Assembly: GCF_029626225.1 (NCBI RefSeq)
Contig: NZ_JARUBP010000001.1
Location: 6,138,001-6,202,000 of the forward strand
Length of the DNA: 64,000 nt
Direction: 5' to 3'
DNA from: Asanoa sp. WMMD1127
GTDB taxonomy: Bacteria > Actinomycetota > Actinomycetes > Mycobacteriales > Micromonosporaceae
Below are positions 57,785 through 64,000 of the stretch, piece after piece. Position numbers and translations under genes: made by a program. The notes under the pieces were generated by a model, which saw only the letters and a program-made list of their open reading frames with translations, was not told where the DNA came from and did not search any database. Position 1 is the stretch's first letter. The number at the start of each line of letters is the position of its first letter.

Positions 57785-59008
57785 TCAGGCAGTGACGGTC
57801 AGGGCCTTGACGCTGTTCAGGTCGAACAGGTCACCCGAGCCACGCCACGACACCTTGAACGCGATCACGTCACGGTCAAAGCCGTACTCGTCCGACCGCG
57901 TAACCCGCAGGCTGTTGACCTGACGGATCATGTACTTCGACGGGTCACCGAACAGGACCGTCTTCGCGGCAGCACCGGCAATCGCCATGTTGGGATCGGT
58001 CAGAACCGCCTTGCCCCAAATGGTGTCCGGCTCGCCAGCCTGGACCGAAGGACGCCACACGTAGTTGCCCGTGCCATCCACGATCTTCGACAGCACCGGA
58101 ACCGCAGCGTCGTTGAACATGTAAGCGCCGTTGCGCCGGTACGGAGCGGTAACCGCGTACTGGAGATCGAGCAGGTTCTGGAAGGTGATACCCGCCAGGT
58201 TCGCCGCGTTGACGCCCGAAGTCGTCGCGCGAGTGACCCAACCCCACGGCTTGTTCGTGCCGTTACCGAGCAGCAGGTCAGCCACGATCGCATCCGCGAC
58301 AGTCTCACCCGCGTCCGCGGCCAGCATCGACAGGATCGGCAGAGCCGAGTCCGCGACGATTTCCTGAGTGGCCTCAACGATGACGCCGTACTTGTAGGCA
58401 CCGATGTTCGTCTTGGTCCAAGACGTGTTCGCCTTGTTGTACGCCGTGTTCTCAGCCTTGAGGATGGTGCCGCTCTCAAGCGTCACCGGGGGAGTGGCCG
58501 GGTTCAGAGCGTTCTTGATCGGGAACTCCATGACCTCACCACCGGAAGTGGTGAGCAGGCGAGCCCGGCCGAAGAACTGGCTCCGGTTCCGCATGGCCTC
58601 AAGCACCTGAGCGGCAAACGTGGTCGGCTTGGTGTTGCCGCCCTTCGTCTGGTCCGCGTTGGTGGACTCCGCGGTACGAAGGTCGAACTCGACCGCCTCC
58701 CGGCGACCAAGCGCCAGGTCCCGAAGCTCCTGAGCTTCGTCGCGGACCTCGGTCCGACGCTCGACACCCCGGCCGCCGGAAAGCTTCGCGGCACGCTCGT
58801 TGATCGAGCGCACCTCCGCCTCAGCCTCAGCCGCGCGAACGTGACCGTCCGCCTCCTTGGCAAGCTCCGCCATGTGCGCGTGAATGGCCTCGACCCGCTG
58901 ACGCTTGTCAGCCTCGGTCAGGGTCGCGTCCTCAAGAACCGCCTTGCGCTGCTCGTCCGCACGGGCACGCTTCGCCAGGGCCGCGTTAGCGGCCTCGATG
59001 TAATCCAC
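57785..59008 (-). CDS. Major capsid protein (HK97 family)
   Basis: This 407-aa protein from GTG 59008 has an N-terminal coiled-coil scaffold (delta) domain of about 100 aa, rich in Ala/Glu/Arg, then the HK97 fold: GGEVMEFPI, NIGAYKYGVIVEATQEIVAD, DAIVADLLLGNGTNKPWGWV and a C-terminal VLFGDPSKYMIRQV. The protease encoded upstream should remove the N-terminal domain. Leftward terminators flank the gene. Confidence 0.95.
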   Translation of the reverse strand: MDYIEAANAALAKRARADEQRKAVLEDATLTEADKRQRVEAIHAHMAELAKEADGHVRAAEAEAEVRSINERAAKLSGGRGVERRTEVRDEAQELRDLALGRREAVEFDLRTAESTNADQTKGGNTKPTTFAAQVLEAMRNRSQFFGRARLLTTSGGEVMEFPIKNALNPATPPVTLESGTILKAENTAYNKANTSWTKTNIGAYKYGVIVEATQEIVADSALPILSMLAADAGETVADAIVADLLLGNGTNKPWGWVTRATTSGVNAANLAGITFQNLLDLQYAVTAPYRRNGAYMFNDAAVPVLSKIVDGTGNYVWRPSVQAGEPDTIWGKAVLTDPNMAIAGAAAKTVLFGDPSKYMIRQVNSLRVTRSDEYGFDRDVIAFKVSWRGSGDLFDLNSVKALTVTA

Positions 59009-59064
59009 TGTTAGTGAACCTCTTTCAATGCTTGGGCTAAGAGCCCGAAATTGGGAATGAAAAA

Positions 59065-59092
59065 GGCCCGCACCCCCGAAGGGGCCGGGCCT
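59065..59092 (-). terminator. Leftward terminator between protease and capsid genes
   Basis: On the - strand GGCCCGGCCCC-TTCG-GGGGTGCGGGCC is followed by TTTTTC. The capsid gene starts 57 bp later, so it may have its own promoter there, although none is obvious. Confidence 0.8.
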
Positions 59093-59106
59093 ATCTGCTC
59101 TGGGCC

Positions 59107-59730
59107 TTAGCCGCGCAGAGAAAGGGCCGCAAGTCGCGACCGGATGGCGAACGCCTCAACGTCAAAGTCGGGAGCCGCCGGGGGAGTCCAAAGCTCGCTA
59201 CCGAAGGAAGCCGCCATGTCGAGTGCGCGCTTCGCAACCTGCGAATCGGACGTCAGGTAAGCCGGGTAAGTCACAGGGCTTACGTCGAACAGCCGCAAGC
59301 TCGAAACCGAGCGAAGCGGGAAGTCGTCTTCATCGCGGGTCCAAGCCTCACCCTGCGGGTTGACCTGGAAACCGAAAGACGACTGAGAAACGTCACCGCG
59401 CTCAAGCGCGATCAGAAGGTCACGCACGTAGCTAATTCGCTCGTCCGCGTCGATCTCGTAATGCAGACCGTTGGAGTCCTCCGCAACCCGAAGCGTCTCC
59501 GCCCGGTTGCGACCAAGGATCAGGTTCGGATCGTGGTTCATGAGAGCCCGGATGTCGTCAGCCTTGACGCTCTCCGCGCCGGCCCCTTCAAGGATGGTCT
59601 CCTTGAAGCCGCCCAAGTTCTGACTCCGCGCATTGAACCGGTACGCGTAACCGACAATCGTGTGTCGGTTCTCGCCAGCCGATCGAACCTCAACCTCGGA
59701 GAGGAACACCCGACGCTCAATCTCCGCCAT
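59107..59730 (-). CDS. Prohead (capsid maturation) protease
   Basis: This 207-aa protein of the HK97 gp4/U35 protease type starts at ATG 59730 (GAGGAAGAGAG upstream, 14-bp overlap with portal). Conserved parts are IVGYAYRFN, LMNHDPNLILGR with the catalytic His, DVSQSSFGF with the catalytic Ser, and VSPVTYPAY. It cleaves the capsid delta domain during head maturation. Confidence 0.93.
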   Translation of the reverse strand: MAEIERRVFLSEVEVRSAGENRHTIVGYAYRFNARSQNLGGFKETILEGAGAESVKADDIRALMNHDPNLILGRNRAETLRVAEDSNGLHYEIDADERISYVRDLLIALERGDVSQSSFGFQVNPQGEAWTRDEDDFPLRSVSSLRLFDVSPVTYPAYLTSDSQVAKRALDMAASFGSELWTPPAAPDFDVEAFAIRSRLAALSLRG

Positions 59731-60982
59731 CAGTGCTCTCTTCCTCTTTATCCTCGGCCGCGGGATCATCCGCCGGCTTTGGTTCCGGTTCAGGCTTGGG
59801 AGCGGGAGCCGGCTCCGGCTTGACCCCCAATTCCTGTAGGTTCATGGGGATGTAGTGCTTGCTGCCCTTGCCGCCCGGGATTGGCTCCATGTCCTCAAGC
59901 GCTCGAACCTCATCGAGCGTGAAGAAGCCATTCGTGACCGCGTACACGTACGCCTGGAATCGCTCCATCGTCTTAGCGCGGAGCTTCGCGGCAACGTTGA
60001 ACTTGATGTACTGGCCATTCACCAACAGCCGGGAGAAAGCCTGCTCAAGTCGAGTCAGCCACGGAACAAGGGTGTACTCAACGAAGAACGAATTCTGTTC
60101 CTCGACACCGGAGCCCCACGACGATTGCACCGAAGGGTCAATCATGTGCGGAGGCACCCGGTAGATTTGCGCAATCTGGATGTTCTGAAAGCGCCGCGTT
60201 TCGAGGAACTGAGCCTGTTCGGGCGTGATGGAAATCGACTTCCACGTTGCCCCGCCCGTGAGGATGCCGACCGCGTGACTGTTCTTGAGTCCCGCGTGAC
60301 TCTTCCGGAGCATCTTCCCGAGAATCGCGACTTCGCCAGGCTTCGGCGTACCCGGGTGTTCGACAACACCCGCCATCGTCGTGCCCTGCGAGAAGAACCG
60401 TGCGCCGAACTCTTCGGCCGCCAGGCCAAGCCCGATCGCTTCCTTCGCGTGGTCAATCGGGGAGATTCCGCGACGCTGGCCCGGCACAGTGAAAGCCGGG
60501 ATGTGCAGGATGTCTTTAGCGCCGTAGGTCTTGCCGTTGTACGTGTACCGCGGCTCCGCCGAATCCTCGTCAACGACAACCTGAGTGGGATCGAGCACCC
60601 AAAGGGAAACAACCTGGCCCTTGTCATCCCGCGGAGTCAGGATGAACGCGTTTCCATCCTCACCCAACAGCGAGATCATGACTTTGTGCCAGAACGTGTA
60701 AGGCGTATCGAACGGGTTGGGCTCGATCAGCCACCGCGGGGAATCGACCGAAGACTTCCGGCCCTTAGCCTTCTCCCGCCGGTACGTGTCGACCGGCAGC
60801 GAAGCCACACCGTCAGCCACGAGGGACTGAGCCGCCCACACGGACACAAGCTGTCGAGCCCGGTCCGGGTTCACCTTGACGCCGCTCGCTGTCGGAGCTG
60901 CTGTCTCAACGTCCCGCGCCCAATCGGAAGCAGGGCCGCCCACGGAGGCCATCCGCTTCTCGACCCGTTTAAACAGGCTCAC
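59717..60982 (-). CDS. Portal protein (HK97 family)
   Basis: This 421-aa protein from GTG 60982 shows portal hallmarks: WAAQSLVADGVASLPVDTYR, the DILHIPAFTVPGQRRGISPI region, FFVEYTLVPWLTRLEQAFSR and a Pro/Lys/Glu-rich C-terminal tail. It forms the dodecameric ring for DNA packaging. Its first codons lie over a GTTTAAAC site (60966-60975, encoding LFKRV). Confidence 0.95.
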   Translation of the reverse strand: MSLFKRVEKRMASVGGPASDWARDVETAAPTASGVKVNPDRARQLVSVWAAQSLVADGVASLPVDTYRREKAKGRKSSVDSPRWLIEPNPFDTPYTFWHKVMISLLGEDGNAFILTPRDDKGQVVSLWVLDPTQVVVDEDSAEPRYTYNGKTYGAKDILHIPAFTVPGQRRGISPIDHAKEAIGLGLAAEEFGARFFSQGTTMAGVVEHPGTPKPGEVAILGKMLRKSHAGLKNSHAVGILTGGATWKSISITPEQAQFLETRRFQNIQIAQIYRVPPHMIDPSVQSSWGSGVEEQNSFFVEYTLVPWLTRLEQAFSRLLVNGQYIKFNVAAKLRAKTMERFQAYVYAVTNGFFTLDEVRALEDMEPIPGGKGSKHYIPMNLQELGVKPEPAPAPKPEPEPKPADDPAAEDKEEESTDGGD

Positions 60983-61146
60983 TCGTCAACCGCCCAACCG
61001 ATCAGGCAGAGGAAGCCGCCGGCTAGGAACAGCCCAAGCCACAACCCGAGAGCGAAACCGCCGGCAGCGAACACGGCCAGGCCCGCAATCTGTAGCGCGC
61101 TAGCGCGGGTCGAACGATCTCCAATCGTCTTCCTGATCGCCGTCAT
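60979..61146 (-). CDS. Small membrane protein between TerL and portal genes
   Basis: The 55-aa product from ATG 61146 has a basic start and two close hydrophobic segments (LQIAGLAVFAAGGFALGLWL; FLAGGFLCLIGWAVDE). It overlaps the TerL 3' end by 47 bp and the portal start by 4 bp. A small membrane protein here is seen in some actinophages; the function is unknown. Confidence 0.65.
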   Translation of the reverse strand: MTAIRKTIGDRSTRASALQIAGLAVFAAGGFALGLWLGLFLAGGFLCLIGWAVDE

Positions 61147-62866
61147 TCCACGCTTCCATGAACTCATCAAGCGCGTCTCGTTCCTCATCCGTCAACACCT
61201 CCTCTTCTTCTTCTAAGCCGAATTGCATAAAGGTCACGTCCGCGTCACCCTCGAATGGGATCGCAGCGACAAACAGCGCGGAGACGAGAGCGGCGATACC
61301 GTCGATCTTTTCGCCGGACTTCTTCCGGGAAGGCTTCATCAAGCCGTCTCCCGTGATCTCCAATTCCACGTTGTCAGCCATCCACCGAAGGATCGGATTC
61401 GAACCGTGGTGAAGCTGACGTTCGGCAAGCGCACTCTCAAGCGCTTTGCACGGATCGTTTAAACGCGGAGCCGTCTGAGGCACCTTTACCGTTGCCTGCC
61501 CGCGTTCCTCAATCAGGCTGATTAGGTGCGTTGCGTTCCATGGGTCGTAGCCGACCAAATGAATCCGGAACCACTCCGCGTCTAGTGAGACGTGGTTAAG
61601 GATCACGTCGTAATCGGTCGTCTTCCCTTCGGTGACGGTTAGCCAACCGTCCCGCTCCCACGTCTCCATTTGGTCCCGCATATTTGACCGCGCTTCAAGC
61701 GCCGGACGGGGCAGGAAGAAGTGGGGGAGAACCGTAAAGCCGGGATCGTCCGCCGAAGTCGGAGAGCCGCGGAACAGCAGCACCCAAGCCGTGAAGTCCT
61801 GAGTTGACGCCAGGTCGAGCGCACCAACGCACTCCCGGCCCTTAAGCGCTTCCCGGGTGATCTCGGCCGTACCGTTCTCATCCCAAAGCGCCATGTCCAA
61901 CCAGCGCTCCGCCTGGCTCACCCATTGGTTGAGGCGGAACACGCGGAACGCGTTCTGAGCGGACGGCTTCTCCCGCGCCTCCTTGGCTTCCGCCCGGAGG
62001 TTGTTGATGTTCAGGAAGTCACCCAAAGCCGGGTTAGCGAAATACCAACCCGTACCCTTCGGATGTTCGGCGGAAGGAGGTTCCCCTTCATCCCGCCAGT
62101 CCCAATCGCGGGGCACGTTCCGGCGGAACACGAACCGAGCAGGGTCCGTTTCCGGCTTCTTCTCGATCAGCTCCCCGTACTCATGCTCCGCAAGCGCGAA
62201 CGCCGCGGTTGTGTACGCCGCGGTAGTAGCGGCCAACAGCAGAGGCTCTTTACGGGTACCGAAGCCCTGGCGTAGCGAGTCCCAAAGGTGCCGGTCCTTC
62301 TGCGTCAGCACCTCATCGAAGAGGACCGCTGACGGGTTGGTGCCGAGAGCGCCGGCAGCGTCACCGGGTAGCACCTGATAGAAGCTGTTCGTCTTCGCGT
62401 ACACGAGACGCTTCTTGCTGTCGATGATCTCGACAACCTTGGAGAGAGCCGGCGACAGCTCGACCATGCGCTTAGCCGTGTTGTAGACCAAGGACGCTTG
62501 GTCCTTGTCAGCCGCTACGGAGTAAACCTCCGCGGACTCTTCACCATCCGCGACCAAGTGATACAGCGCCAGGGCCGACAAGACTTCACTCTTGCCGTTC
62601 TTCCGGGCCATCTCCATCCACGCGATCCGGTACTGCCTGACCCATTCGTCGTACTGATCGTCATAGGCAACGGTCGCGTACAGCGGACGAATGATCTCGT
62701 CCTTCTGCCAAGCGGCCAGCAAGAACGGAGCCCGTGCGTGCCTACCTTTGGTGTGCACGATGAAGCGTTCAATGAAGTTGATTACGCGTTGAGCCCGCTT
62801 CTCGTCGTAACGAAAAAGGCCCGCCTCCGGGGAGGTCGGGCCGTGTGGGGCGAGAGGGTATTCCAA
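61100..62866 (-). CDS. Terminase large subunit
   Basis: This 588-aa protein from TTG 62866 has ATPase Walker A as MARKNGKS (residues 86-93), Walker B as VLFDEV (181-186), and the coupling motif LLLAATTAA. The nuclease begins at GALDLASTQDF with further acidic residues around EITGDG and KIDGIAAL. It packages DNA into proheads. A terminator-like hairpin lies within the first 20 codons. No small terminase precedes it in the window. Confidence 0.93.
   Translation of the reverse strand: MEYPLAPHGPTSPEAGLFRYDEKRAQRVINFIERFIVHTKGRHARAPFLLAAWQKDEIIRPLYATVAYDDQYDEWVRQYRIAWMEMARKNGKSEVLSALALYHLVADGEESAEVYSVAADKDQASLVYNTAKRMVELSPALSKVVEIIDSKKRLVYAKTNSFYQVLPGDAAGALGTNPSAVLFDEVLTQKDRHLWDSLRQGFGTRKEPLLLAATTAAYTTAAFALAEHEYGELIEKKPETDPARFVFRRNVPRDWDWRDEGEPPSAEHPKGTGWYFANPALGDFLNINNLRAEAKEAREKPSAQNAFRVFRLNQWVSQAERWLDMALWDENGTAEITREALKGRECVGALDLASTQDFTAWVLLFRGSPTSADDPGFTVLPHFFLPRPALEARSNMRDQMETWERDGWLTVTEGKTTDYDVILNHVSLDAEWFRIHLVGYDPWNATHLISLIEERGQATVKVPQTAPRLNDPCKALESALAERQLHHGSNPILRWMADNVELEITGDGLMKPSRKKSGEKIDGIAALVSALFVAAIPFEGDADVTFMQFGLEEEEEVLTDEERDALDEFMEAWNDGDQEDDWRSFDPR
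62813..62842 (-). terminator. Terminator-like hairpin inside the 5' end of terL
   Basis: On the - strand GGCCCGACCTCC pairs with GGAGGCGGGCC (one bulge) and is followed by TTTTT, a full intrinsic terminator 24 bp inside the terL frame. It separates tail-fibre genes from the packaging and head genes and may act as an attenuator. Confidence 0.65.
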
Positions 62867-62882
62867 TCCCGCCCCCTTCCGT

Positions 62883-63689
62883 TTACGAGATCGCGAAGTT
62901 GAACCCCGGAGGAGGGTCGGTTGTGTCGACTGACGTTCCGGTGATCGCTGTCTGATTCGCTCCGCCCCCGGTGATGTCGGGTACGGGCGTACTGATGTCG
63001 GCTTGGTTGAACAGCCACATGGCGTTAGGCCCGCGGGTCAGCCATGCCGCCGCACTGAGATGCATCCCTGATGCCTCAATGGCCGCGTCGCCCGCGGTGT
63101 CCGCCGCGAACGGCAGAGCGTTCGACCAAGCGGCCCGTACCGCGACCTTCGCCAACGGGAAGTCAGAGCCGGCCGCCGACATCTTGATTGAGCCGCCGAC
63201 CCCCGCGGGAGTCCAGGCCGCGCGAGCGTTCGCACCGTTGACGTGCTGCCAGGTTCCGCCCGTGTAGTCGTAGGAGCTGAACCGTGGAGTAGACGTGCCC
63301 GCCGGCTTCCTGGCGACCACGAAGAACCAACGGTTGTTCGTGAGCGCTCCACCGATGGACGCTGCCCCGCTATACCACTGCCAGGCGTTACCCGTGCTGG
63401 TCCCAACCTCGCCGCGGAACGTGCCGTCCGAAGAGTGCGGGGCGAACATGGCCTCGACCGCACCGGAGCCGGTTCGCTTCATGATGAACGCGACCGTTCC
63501 GTGCGTCATGGCGGACAGCGCACCGACACCGGTCACGATCTCGTCATCGATGCCATCGAACGCCCGGACGTACGGGAGAGCCGGCTCCGGGGAGCCGCCG
63601 GCTAGCGTGATCCACTGGCCGTTTAAACGCACCTTGCGGACAGCCGGGAACCAAGCTCCGCCAACGCGGGCCTTACGCATCCGTGTCAT
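62883..63689 (-). CDS. LamG/jelly-roll domain virion protein
   Basis: The protein of about 268 aa from ATG 63689 (or 63680) overlaps the tail-fibre stop by 17 bp. A short N-terminal strand segment (ARVGGAWFPAVRKVRLNGQW) is followed by a concanavalin/LamG-like beta sandwich (YVRAFDGIDDEIVTG; NNRWFFVVARKPAGTS; GGTWQHVNG), as in phage proteins that bind surface sugars. CGTTTAAACG (63620-63629) lies in the first part. It is encoded upstream of TerL. Confidence 0.72.
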   Translation of the reverse strand: MTRMRKARVGGAWFPAVRKVRLNGQWITLAGGSPEPALPYVRAFDGIDDEIVTGVGALSAMTHGTVAFIMKRTGSGAVEAMFAPHSSDGTFRGEVGTSTGNAWQWYSGAASIGGALTNNRWFFVVARKPAGTSTPRFSSYDYTGGTWQHVNGANARAAWTPAGVGGSIKMSAAGSDFPLAKVAVRAAWSNALPFAADTAGDAAIEASGMHLSAAAWLTRGPNAMWLFNQADISTPVPDITGGGANQTAITGTSVDTTDPPPGFNFAIS

Positions 63690-64000
63690 CCCAAACGGAG
63701 CCGTCAGGGACAGCTCCGGGGTCCTGCGGTCCCGGGTAGTAGCCCGCTCCGGTAGCCGGTACATAGGCTGTGCCGTCCCAACGGAACGCGGCCAGTAGGG
63801 CAGTGTGGGTGTGGCCCGTATCGGCTTTCCCTGTAAGGGAAGCAGCGAGCCCGATCACGTCAGACTGAGCGTGCGAATGCGTCGCCGCGGCCTTGCCAGC
63901 AAGGGCCGCATCGAGCCCGCTTACGTCCGCCGTCGAGTGCCCGTGAACCGCGGGAGCGTAGGTGCCAGCGTGGGTGTGGGTGGTGTCGCTCTTGCCCGCC
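63673..64000 (-). CDS. Tail fibre-like protein with HxH repeats (partial)
   Basis: The C-terminal 108 aa of a leftward gene continue beyond the window. Repeats of the form THTHAGTY, HGHSTADVSGL, THSHAQSDVIGL and TGHTHTALL are typical of phage tail-fibre shafts, where His pairs often coordinate iron in trimers. The end is acidic and Gly/Pro-rich (GAGYYPGPQDPGAVPDGSVW). It is probably a receptor-binding or fibre subunit. Confidence 0.8.
   Translation of the reverse strand, partial: AGKSDTTHTHAGTYAPAVHGHSTADVSGLDAALAGKAAATHSHAQSDVIGLAASLTGKADTGHTHTALLAAFRWDGTAYVPATGAGYYPGPQDPGAVPDGSVWDDTDA

Larger units (their letters stand above)
27984..63629. repeat. Dispersed CGTTTAMACG operator/stoperator-like family (29 sites)
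   Basis: Exact GTTTAAAC cores begin at 29877, 31320, 39031, 39085, 39875, 41217, 42549, 42951, 44201, 44878, 46775, 49110, 50851, 54636, 60967, 61457 and 63621. GTTTACAC or its complement GTGTAAAC begins at 27985, 31846, 34066, 35905, 37228, 37443, 43280, 46866, 51330, 52926, 57298 and 57334. C and G flank most of them. None was seen in the 25.4 kb of host sequence. By hand estimate GTTTAAAC should occur well under once in 39 kb at this GC content. Several sites lie at promoters or gene boundaries, others inside genes, as with L5-type stoperators. Confidence 0.85.
25369..64000. mobile_element. Temperate siphovirus-type prophage (partial; continues past the window)
   Basis: This is a continuous block of phage genes: repressor, replication and nucleotide metabolism on the + strand, then lysis, tail, head, portal and terminase genes on the - strand. 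The order of early genes (repressor, Cas4-like, DnaB-like, EndoVII, split primase, RNR, ThyX) parallels L5-like mycobacteriophages as I remember them. Structural genes include a complete HK97-type head set and a tape measure protein, and all look intact. No integrase or small terminase is visible and the distal attachment site is outside the window. Confidence 0.95.

Noticed and set aside
25369-64000. An integrase, recombination directionality factor or small terminase in the window
   Set aside because: No tyrosine or serine recombinase motif, Xis-like small HTH beside the junction, or TerS-like gene before terL was found; they are assumed to be beyond 64 kb.

Overview
The window joins about 25.4 kb of very GC-rich actinobacterial chromosome to about 38.6 kb of a temperate, siphovirus-type prophage that runs off the right edge. 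The host is probably a Micromonosporaceae relative. The evidence for this is GTG starts, the GlgE-type glycogen pathway laid out as in mycobacteria and other actinomycetes, DHA2 exporters, and an Scr1-type XRE/DUF397 pair. The genus cannot be fixed from sequence alone.

Host part (1-25,368). A truncated response regulator is divergent from a tripartite tricarboxylate transporter (tctC-tctB-tctA). Next come a lower-GC multi-pass membrane protein, a TetR regulator divergent from a universal stress protein, and an HxlR regulator divergent from a QorB/NmrA-like oxidoreductase with an inverted repeat between them. Then follow a GH38 alpha-mannosidase, a 14-TM drug exporter, a secreted alpha/beta hydrolase, a small secreted protein, and a methyltransferase overlapping an alcohol dehydrogenase. 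The last block is a complete GlgE pathway set: glgM (-), glgC, glgE, glgB. Together these make ADP-glucose, convert it to maltose-1-phosphate, polymerise it and branch the glucan. An SGNH esterase gene follows but is cut off at its 5' end at about 25,369, where base composition and gene style change. This is the prophage attachment junction.

Prophage early arm (25.6-44.8 kb, + strand). The first gene encodes a repressor resembling mycobacteriophage L5 gp71. After it come a WhiB-HTH protein, a Cas4/RecB-like nuclease, a DnaB/RecA-like ATPase, an endonuclease VII-like HNH protein, a primase split over two frames, a dNTP diphosphohydrolase-like protein, an RNA ligase-like protein, an RNase H-fold exonuclease, a class II ribonucleotide reductase, ThyX and a dCMP deaminase. 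The genes are tightly packed, often overlap by 4 bp and often start with TTG or GTG. From memory, the order repressor - Cas4-like - DnaB-like - EndoVII - primase - RNR - ThyX parallels the right arm of cluster A (L5-like) mycobacteriophages. From 39.0 to 44.8 kb the style changes to an array of small genes, most of which have their own promoter, a conserved TGTCAGCAAG leader and their own strong GGGAGGCCCC/GGGGCCTCCC terminator. The array includes a SprT-like protease, a mini-GntR regulator, a DUF2637 membrane protein, a phage Lsr2 and a probable exported lipoprotein.

Central switch module (44.8-46.8 kb). An Scr1-type XRE regulator and its DUF397 partner, plus two small leftward genes, lie between two nearly identical 54-bp terminators.

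Late arm (46.8-64 kb, - strand). Read leftwards from the right edge: tail fibre, LamG-like protein, TerL, portal, protease, major capsid, connector proteins, major tail protein, tail chaperones with a -1 frameshift, tape measure, minor tail proteins, lysis genes and a thioredoxin-like protein. No integrase or small terminase was found; if present they lie beyond 64 kb.

The strongest signal is a 10-bp near-palindrome, CGTTTAMACG, found 29 times across both phage arms (17 with an exact GTTTAAAC core) and not seen in the host flank. One copy sits between the -35 and -10 of a promoter. With an L5-type repressor beside the attachment junction, this looks like a stoperator immunity system with its own recognition sequence, combined with a phage Lsr2 and an array of individually promoted small genes.
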